A stretch of DNA of 64,000 nt from Streptococcus mitis. GTDB lineage: Bacteria > Bacillota > Bacilli > Lactobacillales > Streptococcaceae. The notes under the pieces were generated by a model. That model was not told the origin of the DNA. It saw nothing but the letters and a program-made list of their open reading frames with translations, and ran no database searches. The DNA is taken from the NCBI RefSeq assembly GCF_000722695.1, contig NZ_JPFU01000015.1, positions 149,710 to 213,709 on the forward strand, in the 5' to 3' direction. Position numbers and translations under genes: made by a program. Below, in pieces: positions 17,706 through 27,220 of the stretch (position 1 is the first letter of the stretch; each line of letters starts with the position of its first letter).

Positions 17706-18609
17706 GTTTACAAAAGGATTTCTCATTTTTGGTGTGGTGACTACCATTATCGGCTTTATCCTGCTCTTTGTAGGCATCCAATCTGACGGGATTAAGAGTT
17801 TGCTTGCCATGTCCAAGGAGCCTGTCTATGATAGTCGGATGGAAGAGTTCACCTTTGGCAAGGAAGTCGAAAACCTAGAGATCACGCTCCACCAACACGC
17901 GCTGACCATCACAGACTCTTTCGATGATCAAATCCACATTTCTTATCATCCATCTATTTCTGCTAACCATGATCTTGTCACAAATCAAAACGACAAAACT
18001 CTAAGCCTCACTGATAAGAAACTGTCTGAAACTCCACTTATCTCTTCTGGAATCGGCAGGATTCTCCATATCGCAAGTAGCTACTCTAGTCGTTTTGATG
18101 AAGTTATTCTCCAATTGCCAAAAGGAAGAGCTTTAAAAGGGATCAACATCTCAGCCAATCGCGGTCAAACTAGTATCACCAATGCCAGTCTTGAAAATGC
18201 GACCCTCAATACAAACAGCTATATCCTCCGAATTAAAGGAAGTCGTATCAAAAACAGTAAACTCACAACGCCCAATATCGTTAATATCTTCGATACAGAC
18301 CTTACAGATAGTCAGCTAGAGTCAACAGAACATCACTTCCGCGCTGAAAATATTAAAGTATATGGTAAAGTAGAACTATCTTCTAAAAATGCGCTCAGTA
18401 TCATGCTAACTCAAAAAGAAAGCCAAGAAATTAACTTAGACCTCTCGAGTCACCATGGTTTTATTTATCAATTATTAAGAGATAAGAGTCAACAGAAACC
18501 CAACGAATTAAGCAACCCTTACAAAACTGAAAAGACCGATGTAAAAGGTCAACTCATAGCTAAGGCTGATGATTATATTAGTCTTGAGACTACAGCCAAC
18601 AGACCTTAA
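17698..18609 (+). CDS. DUF4097 (adhesin-like beta-helix) membrane-anchored protein
   Basis: The 303-aa protein has an N-terminal transmembrane anchor (FLIFGVVTTIIGFILLFVGI) and an external repetitive beta domain with runs such as LENLEITLHQHAL, GINISANRGQTSI and ATLNTNSYI, typical of DUF4097. The start at 17698 is preferred over a longer frame from 17647 because AGAGAGGT lies upstream and MRKFTKGF is typical. It overlaps DUF1700 by eight bases. Another DUF4097 protein occurs at 20116-20697. Confidence 0.85.
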   Translation: MRKFTKGFLIFGVVTTIIGFILLFVGIQSDGIKSLLAMSKEPVYDSRMEEFTFGKEVENLEITLHQHALTITDSFDDQIHISYHPSISANHDLVTNQNDKTLSLTDKKLSETPLISSGIGRILHIASSYSSRFDEVILQLPKGRALKGINISANRGQTSITNASLENATLNTNSYILRIKGSRIKNSKLTTPNIVNIFDTDLTDSQLESTEHHFRAENIKVYGKVELSSKNALSIMLTQKESQEINLDLSSHHGFIYQLLRDKSQQKPNELSNPYKTEKTDVKGQLIAKADDYISLETTANRP

Positions 18610-18666
18610 CAAACCTATTTATATCGACCACAATAACGCATATCTAACTAAAAAGGAGGTTCTACC

Positions 18667-19731
18667 ATGAAACAAGAATGGTTTGAAAGTAATGATTTTG
18701 TAAAAGCAACAAGCAAGAACAAGCCTGATGAACAGCCCCAAGATCTTGCAGACAAGGCTGAAGAAACTATAGTTAATCTCGATACGCCAATTGAAAAAAA
18801 TATTCAAGTAGAGGAGGAAGTCTCTCAAGCTGAAGTCGAACTAGAAAGCCAGCAAGAAGAGAAAATTGAAACTCCTGAAGACGGTGAAACGAAAACAGAA
18901 ATAGAAGAAAAGAAAGCATCCAATTCTACTGAAGAAGAGCAAGACCTTTCTAAAGAAACAGAAAAAGTCACTATAGCTGAAGAAAGTCAAGAAGCACTTC
19001 CTCAGCAAAACACAACCACGAAAGAGCCCCTTCTTATCAGCAAATCCTTAGAAAGTCCTTATATCCCCTACCAATCTCCAAAATCTAGGGATAAATGGAA
19101 AGAGCATGCGCTTGATTTTTGGTCTTGGCTAGTGGAAGCAATCAAATCTCCTACAAGCAAGCTTGAAACAAGTAGCACACACAGTTATACAGCCTTCCTC
19201 TTGCTCATTCTGTTTTCTGCATCTTCCTTTTTCTTTAGTATCTACCACATCAAACATGCTTACTATGGACATATAGCAACGATGCATAATCACTTCCCTG
19301 AGCAGCTAGCTCCTTTAACTCTCTTTTCAATCATCTCTATCCTAGTAGCGACAACACTCTTCTTCTTTTCATTCCTCTTGGGTAGTTTTGTCGTGAGACG
19401 ATTTATCCACCAGGAAAAAGACTGGACGCTAGAAAAGGTTGTCCAACAATACAGTCAACTCTTGGCAATTCCAATCTTCCTCACTGCTATTGCTAGTTTC
19501 TTTGCCTTCTTTGACAGCCTACGATTTACAGCCCTCTTATGTGTGATTAGCATTGGAATCATTCTGCTTGCCAGCCTCCATATCATTACGAGACCTAGTC
19601 AATCAAGTGAAACCGACTCCTTTTATCAGTTATTCTTATCTGTCCTTGTGAACGGAGTCATTATCCTCCTCTTCTTTGTAGCTGAAGTGGCACTGATTGG
19701 AGATTATCTTCGTATCTTGGCCTTTCTTTAA
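18667..19731 (+). CDS. Membrane protein with long acidic N-terminal region
   Basis: The 354-aa protein has a 140-residue Glu/Lys/Gln/Thr-rich disordered head and a C-terminal membrane domain with about five helices (residues 175-354). AAAGGAGG precedes the ATG. It follows the padR operon by 57 bases and may belong to it. The family is a streptococcal conserved hypothetical; no function recognised. Its last 90 codons are duplicated at 23704-23973, where they are a remnant. Confidence 0.8.
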   Translation: MKQEWFESNDFVKATSKNKPDEQPQDLADKAEETIVNLDTPIEKNIQVEEEVSQAEVELESQQEEKIETPEDGETKTEIEEKKASNSTEEEQDLSKETEKVTIAEESQEALPQQNTTTKEPLLISKSLESPYIPYQSPKSRDKWKEHALDFWSWLVEAIKSPTSKLETSSTHSYTAFLLLILFSASSFFFSIYHIKHAYYGHIATMHNHFPEQLAPLTLFSIISILVATTLFFFSFLLGSFVVRRFIHQEKDWTLEKVVQQYSQLLAIPIFLTAIASFFAFFDSLRFTALLCVISIGIILLASLHIITRPSQSSETDSFYQLFLSVLVNGVIILLFFVAEVALIGDYLRILAFL

Positions 19732-19857
19732 ACTTCAATCCTGTCTTCCATGGCAGGATTTTTTCTATGCCAAAAAGCAAGTCGATTGACCTGCTTCTGC
19801 TTTACTTTTCTTGTGCCAATCCTTCAAAATCTTGTCCAAGGATGGGTTGTACTTCTA
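19461..19857. repeat. Left copy of 397-nt direct repeat flanking an inserted cassette
   Basis: Nearly identical to 23703-24099 over exactly the same length. It spans the 3' end of the gene at 18667, two hairpin terminators, and the last codons of the DUF4299-like gene. The cassette at 19858-23702 lies between the copies. Confidence 0.9.
19736..19804. terminator. Back-to-back terminators
   Basis: AATCCTG-CAGGATTTTTT (plus direction, 19736-19767) ends the gene at 18667. AAGCAGGTC-GACTTGCTTTTT (minus direction) ends opposite transcripts. The same pair is repeated at about 23977-24046. Confidence 0.8.
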
Positions 19858-20123
19858 TAGTTTAGTAGTATAATAACGTTGCTATGAAGTTCGTTATTCC
19901 AAATATTTAACAAACTAGGAGTCTCAATTTGATAAGAGTCCGCATCAATACCATAGCTTTTTAGTATATCTTCTATATCAAACAAAGACAGTCCTTGGTG
20001 GTTATTGTTATCAAATTGTAGACTATCTAAATGTTCTAATTTTGGGAAATAGTAAGAAATGATTGTCTTTACACAAGCCATTCCACAATCCAGCAAAGTT
20101 GCTTGTTTATAGTGGCTAACCAT
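19824..20123 (-). pseudogene. C39-peptidase-like gene truncated at the cassette junction
   Basis: MVSHYKQATLLDCGMACVKT carries the Gln and Cys of bacteriocin-processing C39 peptidases. The frame runs normally to VIILLNY, then at 19857 enters duplicated DNA and adds RSTTHPWTRF before a stop. The catalytic His and Asp are therefore missing. AGGAG is six bases from the ATG at 20123, and the start overlaps the DUF4097 gene end. Either a broken ABC-peptidase (LanT/ComA-like) or a small stand-alone C39 protein. Confidence 0.7.
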
Positions 20124-20697
20124 TATTTTCTCCTTTTTCAACACTTATCTTACTATAACCATCAACTTCAATGACGCTATTCGAAGTTTGATTTGTCGTA
20201 GGAACCCTTAAAACTTCTCCTGTATTATTTGTATGTAAAGTATAGATTCCATCAAAGTCTTCAGGAACTGTAATAGATACATCACCAACAAGAGTATCTA
20301 TAAATATTTTTTCGAAAGTCGCATTTTTCCCTAAGGAAATGGTTACATATAACTTATCTTTCCCTTGTGAACTCAAAGCCAAATTAAAGCCATGTTGTGA
20401 AAATGGAATATATAGACTATCTGAACTCATTTTAACGTTTTTAGTTATGTTATTCACTGATTCTTCGGAAACTTTTCCTTCTATTTGAACACTTGTTTCA
20501 TCTGATTCACTCTTGACAACTTTAACATCAATTGCTTGCTTTGAACCATAAAACTCTAACGTTTTGATGCTTTTAGAAGAAAGAGCCCACGATTGTTTTA
20601 CACTGATTGTCGTCTCTCCTCGTTTTAAGGTTAATAAAATTCCAGCTACTACAAACAGTAACAACAGCCCAATTACAATTCCTATTTTTTTCATCAT
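20116..20697 (-). CDS. DUF4097-like membrane-anchored protein
   Basis: The 193-aa protein has an N-terminal anchor (IVIGLLLLFVVAGILLTL) and an external beta-rich domain (KTLEFYGSKQAIDVKVVKSE, GDVSITVPEDFDGIYTL) similar to DUF4097. It directly follows the ABC permease gene (eight bases) and overlaps the C39 fragment. Its placement suggests a role with the ABC exporter, but none is established. Confidence 0.7.
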   Translation of the reverse strand: MMKKIGIVIGLLLLFVVAGILLTLKRGETTISVKQSWALSSKSIKTLEFYGSKQAIDVKVVKSESDETSVQIEGKVSEESVNNITKNVKMSSDSLYIPFSQHGFNLALSSQGKDKLYVTISLGKNATFEKIFIDTLVGDVSITVPEDFDGIYTLHTNNTGEVLRVPTTNQTSNSVIEVDGYSKISVEKGENNG

Positions 20698-20705
20698 TAG
20701 TACTC

Positions 20706-21398
20706 CTACTTAAATTCTTTTTTACTGAATACAACAAACGTAAGTACAATCACTGCTATACTTACCAATATAGGATAGCCTACATTCGTAAGAGTAAATT
20801 GACTTACCTCAGGGGAAGTTTTCAAATTTAAAGTCATTAGTAAATAGTCTCTCACACTCTCACCAGAGTTTGGAAGGACGTAAATCAATAGGTTATCAAA
20901 CAGTAAAATATAGAGTGTATAAATCATACATGATTCATAAACCTTATCAAATATTTGAAAAATCAATAACGAGATACTGATAATAACCAAATAGTATGGT
21001 AGCTGGTGTAAAAATGTCGAAACAATCAACACCATGTCCCCTTCCAAATAGACGAGAGCTGTTAAACTATAAAAAATAGTTACATATAGGAAAGACAAAC
21101 AAAAAGCTCCCAAAGTTTTATATAAAAATAACTTCCATCGTTGTTTTTCTTTTGTAAGGAGAATGTTAATCGTACGGAAACTATAATCTTCCCCCCAGAA
21201 AAATAAATTAGTAGAGATAAAAAGTAAAGGAATAAAACCACTCACATTTGAAATCAATACTCGAAATGCTGGTTCATCTTCATTCGATGACTTAAAAAAT
21301 AAGGAGAATAACAAAATCAATAATCCTATCAACAAACTAGGAAGCACTCCTCTTTTTTCCCAGTAAAATTTATACATATCTGCTTTAAGAGAATTCAT
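20706..21398 (-). CDS. ABC-2 type transporter permease
   Basis: The 230-aa protein has six hydrophobic helices and starts MNSLKADMYKFYWEKRG, typical of bacitracin/lantibiotic-immunity permeases (BcrB/LanE/LanG-like). It is 23 bases downstream of the ATPase gene. Together they form a small exporter, probably for a peptide or lantibiotic (family inference). Confidence 0.82.
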   Translation of the reverse strand: MNSLKADMYKFYWEKRGVLPSLLIGLLILLFSLFFKSSNEDEPAFRVLISNVSGFIPLLFISTNLFFWGEDYSFRTINILLTKEKQRWKLFLYKTLGAFCLSFLYVTIFYSLTALVYLEGDMVLIVSTFLHQLPYYLVIISISLLIFQIFDKVYESCMIYTLYILLFDNLLIYVLPNSGESVRDYLLMTLNLKTSPEVSQFTLTNVGYPILVSIAVIVLTFVVFSKKEFK

Positions 21399-21421
21399 GA
21401 CTCTCCTCCTTTCTTAAATCA

Positions 21422-22285
21422 TCAGATAATATTACTCAAATAGTAGTCCTCAAAGCGTTCCTTCTTAATATATATATCCTGTATCACTAGATTTGAAGCA
21501 ACACTATATTCCAAGATAACCATTAATTTTTCCTTTTCTGGCACAACCAGATAGTCCTCCTGCTCAAAATGAACAATGCCCTCTTCTTTTAAAAACGTTT
21601 TTAGAATCTGATTATTACTCGTCTTAAGGAAGAGCTTTTCTGACAAATCATTTGCTAACTCTTTTGAACTCATCACATTTAGAATTTTCCCCTTTTTCAT
21701 AATGATATACTTATCTGTTATAAACTCCAACTCCGATAGGATATGGCTTGAAATCAAAAAGGTAACTCCCAACTGATCCCTTAAATTCAAAATCATTTTT
21801 CTTAAATCTGAAATCCCTTGAGGATCTAAACCATTCACTGGTTCATCTAAGATAATAAGCTCTGGATTATCCAAAAGAGCAATTGCTATCGATAGTCTTT
21901 GCTTCATTCCAAGGGAATAGTTTTTTACTTTTCGATCCCATGATGTTTGGGGTAGGCGAACCAATTCCAACATTTTTATGATATCTGTCTTTAAACCAAA
22001 TCTTGTTTTATAATATTGCAAGTGTTGACGTCCAGTCAAGTTTGGATAAAGGGCAGGTGATTCGATAATACTGCCAATCTTATGCTGAGAAACACTCTTG
22101 ATTTTTCCCTTATCAGATTGAATTAGTCCTAGGAGAATTCTCATTAATGTTGTCTTTCCAGCACCATTCTCTCCGATAAGACCACATATTTCCCCTTGCT
22201 CAATATCAAAGGAAATATTATGTAGAACCTGTTCTTTCCCATATGTTTTATCAATATTTTTAAGACTTAAAATCACACGATTCAT
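21422..22285 (-). CDS. ABC transporter ATPase (BcrA/LanF type)
   Basis: The 287-aa ATPase has Walker A GENGAGKTT, signature YSLGMKQR, Walker B ELIILDEPVNGLDP and switch ISSHILSE. YSLGMKQR in place of LSGGQ is typical of the BcrA/LanF group. The start MNRVILSLKNIDKTYG at 22285 is preferred over a longer frame; GGAGAGA lies upstream. It works with the permease at 20706-21398. Confidence 0.9.
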   Translation of the reverse strand: MNRVILSLKNIDKTYGKEQVLHNISFDIEQGEICGLIGENGAGKTTLMRILLGLIQSDKGKIKSVSQHKIGSIIESPALYPNLTGRQHLQYYKTRFGLKTDIIKMLELVRLPQTSWDRKVKNYSLGMKQRLSIAIALLDNPELIILDEPVNGLDPQGISDLRKMILNLRDQLGVTFLISSHILSELEFITDKYIIMKKGKILNVMSSKELANDLSEKLFLKTSNNQILKTFLKEEGIVHFEQEDYLVVPEKEKLMVILEYSVASNLVIQDIYIKKERFEDYYLSNII

Positions 22286-22316
22286 AGTTTCTCTCCGTTC
22301 ATTATACCCTTTGCTT

Positions 22317-22538
22317 TCATGAATTATCCTCCACCTCTGAAATCCCAAAATTCTTAACATCTGTAATTTCCTCAGGCAGAATTACAACTCGCTCTTCGCC
22401 TGCATCTAAAATTGCTAGGCGAAAGATTTCGTTATTTAATGCTATCTCTACTAACTTTTGATCAGTCGTGTTATTTCGAACTATCAAACTGTGGCGAGTT
22501 TGTGTAAAAGTCTCTAGTAAGATACTAAGATTCCCCAT
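22317..22538 (-). CDS. Small acidic protein at the head of the ABC operon
   Basis: The 73-aa protein has no recognised domain; the C-terminal half is acidic (ILPEEITDVKNFGISEVEDNS). It has a strong AGGAGGGAAGAG site before ATG and lies 31 bases upstream of the ATPase. It is not signal-peptide-like, so it is unlikely to be a secreted pheromone. Possible small regulator or immunity partner; unknown. Confidence 0.6.
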   Translation of the reverse strand: MGNLSILLETFTQTRHSLIVRNNTTDQKLVEIALNNEIFRLAILDAGEERVVILPEEITDVKNFGISEVEDNS

Positions 22539-22612
22539 CTCTTCCCTCCTAACCCAAATAACTCTCTTGACTTTTCATTACATCTCTAGTTTAACGCTTT
22601 CAAAAATAAAAA

Positions 22613-22634
22613 AACATGACAAAAATGTCATGTT
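22613..22634 (-). terminator. Terminator after the Rgg/PlcR-like regulator
   Basis: AACATGACA-AAAA-TGTCATGTT with T residues on the minus strand, at the stop of the regulator gene. Confidence 0.8.
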
Positions 22635-23556
22635 AGCTCTCCATTTCCTCAAAAGTTTTTATATCTTTTTCTTTTTCTCCCAATATACGCGCTTCTAATA
22701 CTGAGTCCCCAAATGCTTGAGCACAAATAATAGCTCTATCGTATAAGCGGATGGCTTTTTCCTTATCCCGTTTATGAAATAAGGTACACATAGCATCTAG
22801 CATATCAACAATTGGCTTGTTTTGAAAATCCTGCGATAAAATCATCAGCCTATTCATCGCCTTAACATAAGGCTCAAAAGTGGAGTAAGATTTTTCCATC
22901 CATTGAACAGCTAAAGAATCAAGCACTGTTCTCTTTAACATATAAGCTGTCTCTAAATCTGATGAATTTGTTTCTCTTATCAGTTTTTTAGAAAGCATCC
23001 AAAATAGTTCATGATGATACCCAATCGGTCTTGCTAAACACGAAACAAAGTACAATTTTATAAGAAGCAAATCATTCACCGAATAGTTTTTCCTTATCTT
23101 TACTTGTTCAAAATATTCATCAAGCAAAGCATCGCCAAAACCTGCATCTTCACTTACAAAGACATCAAAACTAGCTTGTAAGGCACTAACTGCAATCTGC
23201 TCATCCTCAGGTAGACTGTCATAATAGTGTTCGTAAACTCTTTCAAACAACTCTTCCTTAACCTGGATTCTATCATCATCTCCATAAGTTTGAAACTTAA
23301 TGAGTTTATCCTTTAATATCAAGTACTCTGAGGGTAAAATCATATGATCCATATCTACTATATGTGAAATTGGACAGCCTAGTTTGTAAGCTATATACTC
23401 TACCTTGGATAAACTCGGGGAAGACTGGCCTGATTCAATTCGTGCTAGTTGGCGCACCGTTATCTCAGTTTCATCATCACAAAGAGTTTCACGAGTGATA
23501 TGTTTCATCTCTCGCAACATTCGGATTCTTTTACCTACTTCTATTTTTATATCCAT
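22633..23556 (-). CDS. Rgg/PlcR-type peptide-responsive regulator
   Basis: The 307-aa protein has an N-terminal helix-turn-helix (about 8-60: VGKRIRMLREMKHITRETL ... VRQLARIESGQSSPSLSKVE) and a C-terminal all-helical TPR-like domain. This is the RRNPP family architecture, whose members bind short exported peptides. It ends in its own terminator upstream of the 73-aa/ABC operon, so it probably regulates that operon. No matching pheromone gene is recognised nearby. Confidence 0.85.
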   Translation of the reverse strand: MDIKIEVGKRIRMLREMKHITRETLCDDETEITVRQLARIESGQSSPSLSKVEYIAYKLGCPISHIVDMDHMILPSEYLILKDKLIKFQTYGDDDRIQVKEELFERVYEHYYDSLPEDEQIAVSALQASFDVFVSEDAGFGDALLDEYFEQVKIRKNYSVNDLLLIKLYFVSCLARPIGYHHELFWMLSKKLIRETNSSDLETAYMLKRTVLDSLAVQWMEKSYSTFEPYVKAMNRLMILSQDFQNKPIVDMLDAMCTLFHKRDKEKAIRLYDRAIICAQAFGDSVLEARILGEKEKDIKTFEEMES

Positions 23557-23702
23557 TTGTTTACTCTCCTGATAACTATTTCCATATAAAAAATAAATTT
23601 CCTGTATATATTTTACTATTTTCTATGGAGATAAGCAATATTTGAAATATATATAACTATCTTTGTGTTATGACATAAATTTTAGTTTAACTGTTACTAC
23701 AC

Positions 23703-24099
23703 CTTGGCAATTCCAATCTTCCTCACTGCTATTGCTAGTTTCTTTGCCTTCTTTGATAGCCTGCGATTTACAGCCCTCTTGTGTGTGATTAGCATTGGAA
23801 TCATCCTGCTTGCTAGTCTCCATATCATTACAAGACCAAGTCAAGCAAGTGAAACCGACTCCTTCTATCAATTATTCTTGTCTGTCCTTGTGAACGGAGT
23901 CATTATCCTCCTCTTCTTTGTAGCTGAAGTCGCACTGATTGGTGATTACCTTCGTATATTGGCCTTTCTTTAAACTTCAATCCTGTCTTTCATGGCAGGA
24001 TTTTTTCTATGCCAAAAAGCAAGTCGATTGACCTGCTTCTGCTTTACTTTTCTTATGCTAATGCTTTAAAATCTTTGTCTAAGATGGGTTGTACTTCTA
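23703..24099. repeat. Right copy of the 397-nt direct repeat
   Basis: Matches 19461-19857. Contains the 3' remnant of the gene at 18667 (frame 23704-23973), both terminators, and the true 3' end of the DUF4299-like gene. Differences between copies are scattered substitutions, so the duplication is not brand new. Confidence 0.9.
23704..23973 (+). pseudogene. Duplicated 3' fragment of the membrane gene at 18667
   Basis: The frame encodes IPIFLTAIASFFAFFDSLRF... to LRILAFL, near-identical to the last 89 residues of the 354-aa protein. There is no start region of its own. It is the by-product of the flanking duplication. Confidence 0.9.
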
Positions 24100-24904
24100 A
24101 TTGATTGGCATCTAGTTGGTGGTAAGATGCTGATGGTAGTGACTCTAGGAATTTTGCATAGTTCAAGCGAGCAATGGCTTCATAGTCTTCTGGTTTAGAG
24201 CCGTCTCCTGTGATTTGAACCAAGTCAATCTCCCACTTGACTTCCTTATCCACCAATTGCTCCATATAGGCTGCAGGAACAAATGGTTCTCTCGGTAAAA
24301 CGGTCTTGACCCCTTGAGCCAGATGGTAAACACCGTGCACTTGGCCTTCTCCATCCTGATAGAAGGAAACTCTTGCAAAGTAAGCATCTGTCTCTTGAAC
24401 TGCACGTACACGCGCTTCAAACTGTGCCAAGCCATCTTCCTCTAAAAAGCTTTTCAAATCCTCATGACTAAAGAAAACAGGATTAAAAATTCCTTGGCAA
24501 ATCGTAAAACGGGCTGCAGTGTCTGCTAGATGAGCTTGAATACCTGCTTGGAAATAAGCTTCAAAATCAAAACCATCTAGTCCTTCAATCTCCGTTCCTG
24601 TATAAGCAAGCAGAGCATCTAAAAATGACTTGATAATCCGCCAGTCCGTCTTCGTTAGTAGGTTAGGAAGATCGACACGGTAAGCCTTTGGACCATCATC
24701 ATAACTAACCTTAAAGAGAAATTGTGATTGCCCTACTATCGCACACTCGATATACTCGAGACGGTTAAGAGGCTGACGGAGATAGACGGCATCATAACTA
24801 TGTGACTCCAAACCATCTACCAAGGCCAAGATAGACTTGGCAGTCAAAATTTCCTGTTCTCCTAAAATGCTCTGTTTATTTGGAATAAAAAATGTTTTCG
24901 TCAT
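24053..24904 (-). CDS. Conserved streptococcal protein, DUF4299-like
   Basis: The 283-aa cytosolic protein begins MTKTFFIPNKQSILGEQEIL. I place it in DUF4299 from memory of this N terminus, with moderate trust. No transmembrane segments or catalytic motifs. It is convergent with the remnant at 23704 and ends in the minus-direction terminator at about 24014-24046. Function unknown. Confidence 0.7.
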   Translation of the reverse strand: MTKTFFIPNKQSILGEQEILTAKSILALVDGLESHSYDAVYLRQPLNRLEYIECAIVGQSQFLFKVSYDDGPKAYRVDLPNLLTKTDWRIIKSFLDALLAYTGTEIEGLDGFDFEAYFQAGIQAHLADTAARFTICQGIFNPVFFSHEDLKSFLEEDGLAQFEARVRAVQETDAYFARVSFYQDGEGQVHGVYHLAQGVKTVLPREPFVPAAYMEQLVDKEVKWEIDLVQITGDGSKPEDYEAIARLNYAKFLESLPSASYHQLDANQLEVQPILDKDFKALA

Positions 24905-24974
24905 AACTGGACTCCTTTTGAAACCGTTTACATATAGTATACCCTATTTTTCTGAAAGATACAAAAACAAACTT

Positions 24975-25128
24975 TATACTCTTCGAAAATCTCTTCAAAC
25001 CACGTCAGCTTCGCCTTGCCGTAGATATATGTTCCTGACTTCGTCAGTTTCATCTACAACCTCAAAACAGTGTTTTGAGCAGCCTGCGGCTAGCTTCCTA
25101 GTTTGCTCTTTGATTTTCATTGAGTATT
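24975..25128. repeat. BOX element with a B module
   Basis: TATACTCTTCGAAAATCTC start, a middle GTAGATATATGTTCCTGACT module (boxB), and a GCCTGCGGCTAGCTTCCTAG to TTTTCATTGAGTATTA end. Lies between the DUF4299-like and trhO genes. Confidence 0.92.
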
Positions 25129-25180
25129 AGATTTTTTTAGTAAAAAGCATAGAAAAACAGCCCCTAAGGACTGTTTAATC

Positions 25181-26167
25181 TTATACAGTAGCTGCTTGAT
25201 CCAAGCTTTCACCGATAGTGGCTAAGCGCTCGATAACTTCAGCTTGTGTCAATTCATTTTCTGAAACATAGCGGTTACGTGGGTGAACACGGCACTCGTG
25301 TGAGCATCCACGAAGGTACTTGTCTTCATTTTCTTCTGATGTCAAGATACGACGGTTACAGAATGGATTTCCACAGTTGACATAACGTTCACATGGTGTT
25401 CCATCAAACCAGTCTTTCCCTACGATGGTTGGGTTGACATGGTTTACATCTACGGCGATACGCTCGTCAAAGACGTACATTTTCCCATCCCAAAGCTCAC
25501 CTTGAACTTCTGGGTCTTTACCGTAAGTTGCGATTCCTCCGTGCAATTGGCCAACATCTTTGTAGCCTTCACGGACCATCCAACCTGAGAATTTCTCACA
25601 GCGAACGCCACCTGTACAGTAAACCACGACACGCTTGTCCATGAATTTTTCCTTGTTATCACGGACCCATTGTGGCAACTCACGGAAGTTGCGGATATCT
25701 GGACGGATAGCTCCACGGAAGTGTCCTAGGTCGTACTCATAGTCGTTACGTGTGTCAAGGACAACAGTATCTTCGTCAAGAAGAGCTTCTTTGAACTCTT
25801 TTGGAGACAAGTAGGCACCTGTTGTTTCAAGTGGGTTGATGTCGTTGTCAAAGTCGTTGTCTTCCAAACCAAGGTGGACAATCTCTTTCTTGTAGCGAAC
25901 AAACATCTTCTTGAAGGCTTGTTCATTTTCTTCGTCAATCTTGAACCAGAGGTCTTCCATTCCTGGGAGGCTATGAACGTAGTCCATGTATTTTTGAGTT
26001 GTTTCATAGTCACCTGAAACTGTTCCGTTAATTCCCTCGTCAGCGACTAGAATACGGCCTTTAAGGCCGATTGATTTACAGAAAGCCAAGTGGTCTGCAG
26101 CAAATTGCTCTGCATTTTCAATTGGAGTATAAAGGTAGTAAAGTAAGACACGAATATCTTTTGCCAT
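25181..26167 (-). CDS. trhO: tRNA uridine(34) hydroxylase, rhodanese family
   Basis: The 328-aa protein matches the TrhO/YceA family, which hydroxylates U34 of certain tRNAs using prephenate-independent oxygen chemistry. It has an N-terminal ferredoxin-like domain ([38 protein letters not shown]). The rhodanese domain has catalytic Cys in [20 protein letters not shown] Cys-rich C terminus ([17 protein letters not shown] ... [14 protein letters not shown]) looks metal-binding. The start MAKDIR at 26167 is used; a longer frame to 26212 lacks support. Confidence 0.93.
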   Translation of the reverse strand: MAKDIRVLLYYLYTPIENAEQFAADHLAFCKSIGLKGRILVADEGINGTVSGDYETTQKYMDYVHSLPGMEDLWFKIDEENEQAFKKMFVRYKKEIVHLGLEDNDFDNDINPLETTGAYLSPKEFKEALLDEDTVVLDTRNDYEYDLGHFRGAIRPDIRNFRELPQWVRDNKEKFMDKRVVVYCTGGVRCEKFSGWMVREGYKDVGQLHGGIATYGKDPEVQGELWDGKMYVFDERIAVDVNHVNPTIVGKDWFDGTPCERYVNCGNPFCNRRILTSEENEDKYLRGCSHECRVHPRNRYVSENELTQAEVIERLATIGESLDQAATV

Positions 26168-26298
26168 AAGATTTGTTCTCTTTTCTATTCTTAAATTTTC
26201 AGAATTTTTCATCTAACAATACTAGTATACCTGCTTAAGAAAACGAATGCAATTTATTTGACTGGAAATTGTAGAAAGGGATTTATCCCTGCATTTCA

Positions 26299-26601
26299 TT
26301 AGTAACCATAGCGAATAGCAGATAATTCTCTTAATTTCTTTATCTTCTCTGCTTGACTTTTTGACAAAGTCAGCTTATTGTCAATCAACACACGTGAGAT
26401 GTCAACATTCATTTGACTCAAAATAAATGGAGTAGAGGTCCCATCTTCCTTTAATCGCCTTTTATAACTCACTAACAGATTTTTCAAAGGAGCAAGTTGA
26501 GGCGTATTGTTTATACCTTCCAATAGATGACTTATAATCGTCATGGCTTCACAACGTCTTTCGCTTCCTCCAGCAAACCATTTTAATGGTGTCATACTCA
26601 T
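26299..26601 (-). CDS. Enterocin A-type bacteriocin immunity protein
   Basis: The 100-aa helical cytosolic protein resembles class II bacteriocin immunity proteins (EntA_Immun): ISHLLEGINNTPQLAPLKNL, RRLKEDGTSTPFILSQMNVD and a KKLRELSAIRYGY tail. Such proteins protect the cell from its own or neighbours' bacteriocins. No bacteriocin gene is visible beside it, so it is probably an orphan immunity gene. AGGAGG is three bases before the ATG at 26601 and nine before an ATG at 26595, so the start is uncertain by two codons. Confidence 0.75.
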   Translation of the reverse strand: MSMTPLKWFAGGSERRCEAMTIISHLLEGINNTPQLAPLKNLLVSYKRRLKEDGTSTPFILSQMNVDISRVLIDNKLTLSKSQAEKIKKLRELSAIRYGY

Positions 26602-26854
26602 TTACCTCCTGAAATTCGTTTATAAATTGAAAAACTATAATCCCTAACTCTCATGCTAATATTTTACCCAAACACCCTATGTAAAAAAGTCAGCAGAAAT
26701 GGTAAGGTCGCTACAATATTATTGATAACATAAGACGCACTTAACGTTTGAAAAATAAAACTTAATCTTAACTACCGATTTAGCAACTAATCTAGCAAGC
26801 CACAATAAACCATCTCCTTGAAATACTAGACCTATCTAGACTGAACTTAAATTT

Positions 26855-26930
26855 TTGTTTAGAGGTTAGACAAAAACTCAATTTCAGGAAGAAACGAGGT
26901 AAATCTTCCCACAATAAAACGGACATGATA
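26855..26930. repeat. Partial RUP/SPRITE-like repeat
   Basis: GTTAGACAAAAACTCAATTTCAGG, AAATCTTCCCACAATAAAACGG match the left half of the copy at 9222; the hairpin and right half are missing. Confidence 0.6.
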
Positions 26931-26955
26931 AAAGTCCTCATCGCTCCAAACAACA

Positions 26956-27147
26956 CTATCTATGAAAATCATGAGTATGGTCATCTGCAAAATCAAAACT
27001 CCCTAAAACCACAGCTACCAACTCTGCTTTTGGGAATATGTATATGCCGATAGCAACTTTTCCAAATTTGACAGAAATAACCAAAGAAGCCATAGATAAT
27101 AGCTTTTCAGCCTCTATTTCCTGTTTTATTCATTTTAACTGTACCAT
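26956..27147 (-). pseudogene. Small gene with an in-frame TGA
   Basis: GGAGG and ATG (27147) open MVQLK, then TGA, then a coding-like run IKQEIEAEKLLSMASLVISV ... VLGSFDFADDHTHDFHR to TAG at 26956. TGG to TGA would explain the break. The 62-aa product is not recognised. Confidence 0.4.
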
Positions 27148-27220
27148 AATCCCTCCAATAGTCAAGCAAAATAATTTCTTTTAATCTATCATTCCTCTTG
27201 AGTTTATCGAACTAAGTCAC

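Noticed and set aside
24837..25130. 97-aa plus-strand frame
   Set aside because: Ends in BOX sequence and overlaps the real minus-strand gene; a repeat-derived frame.
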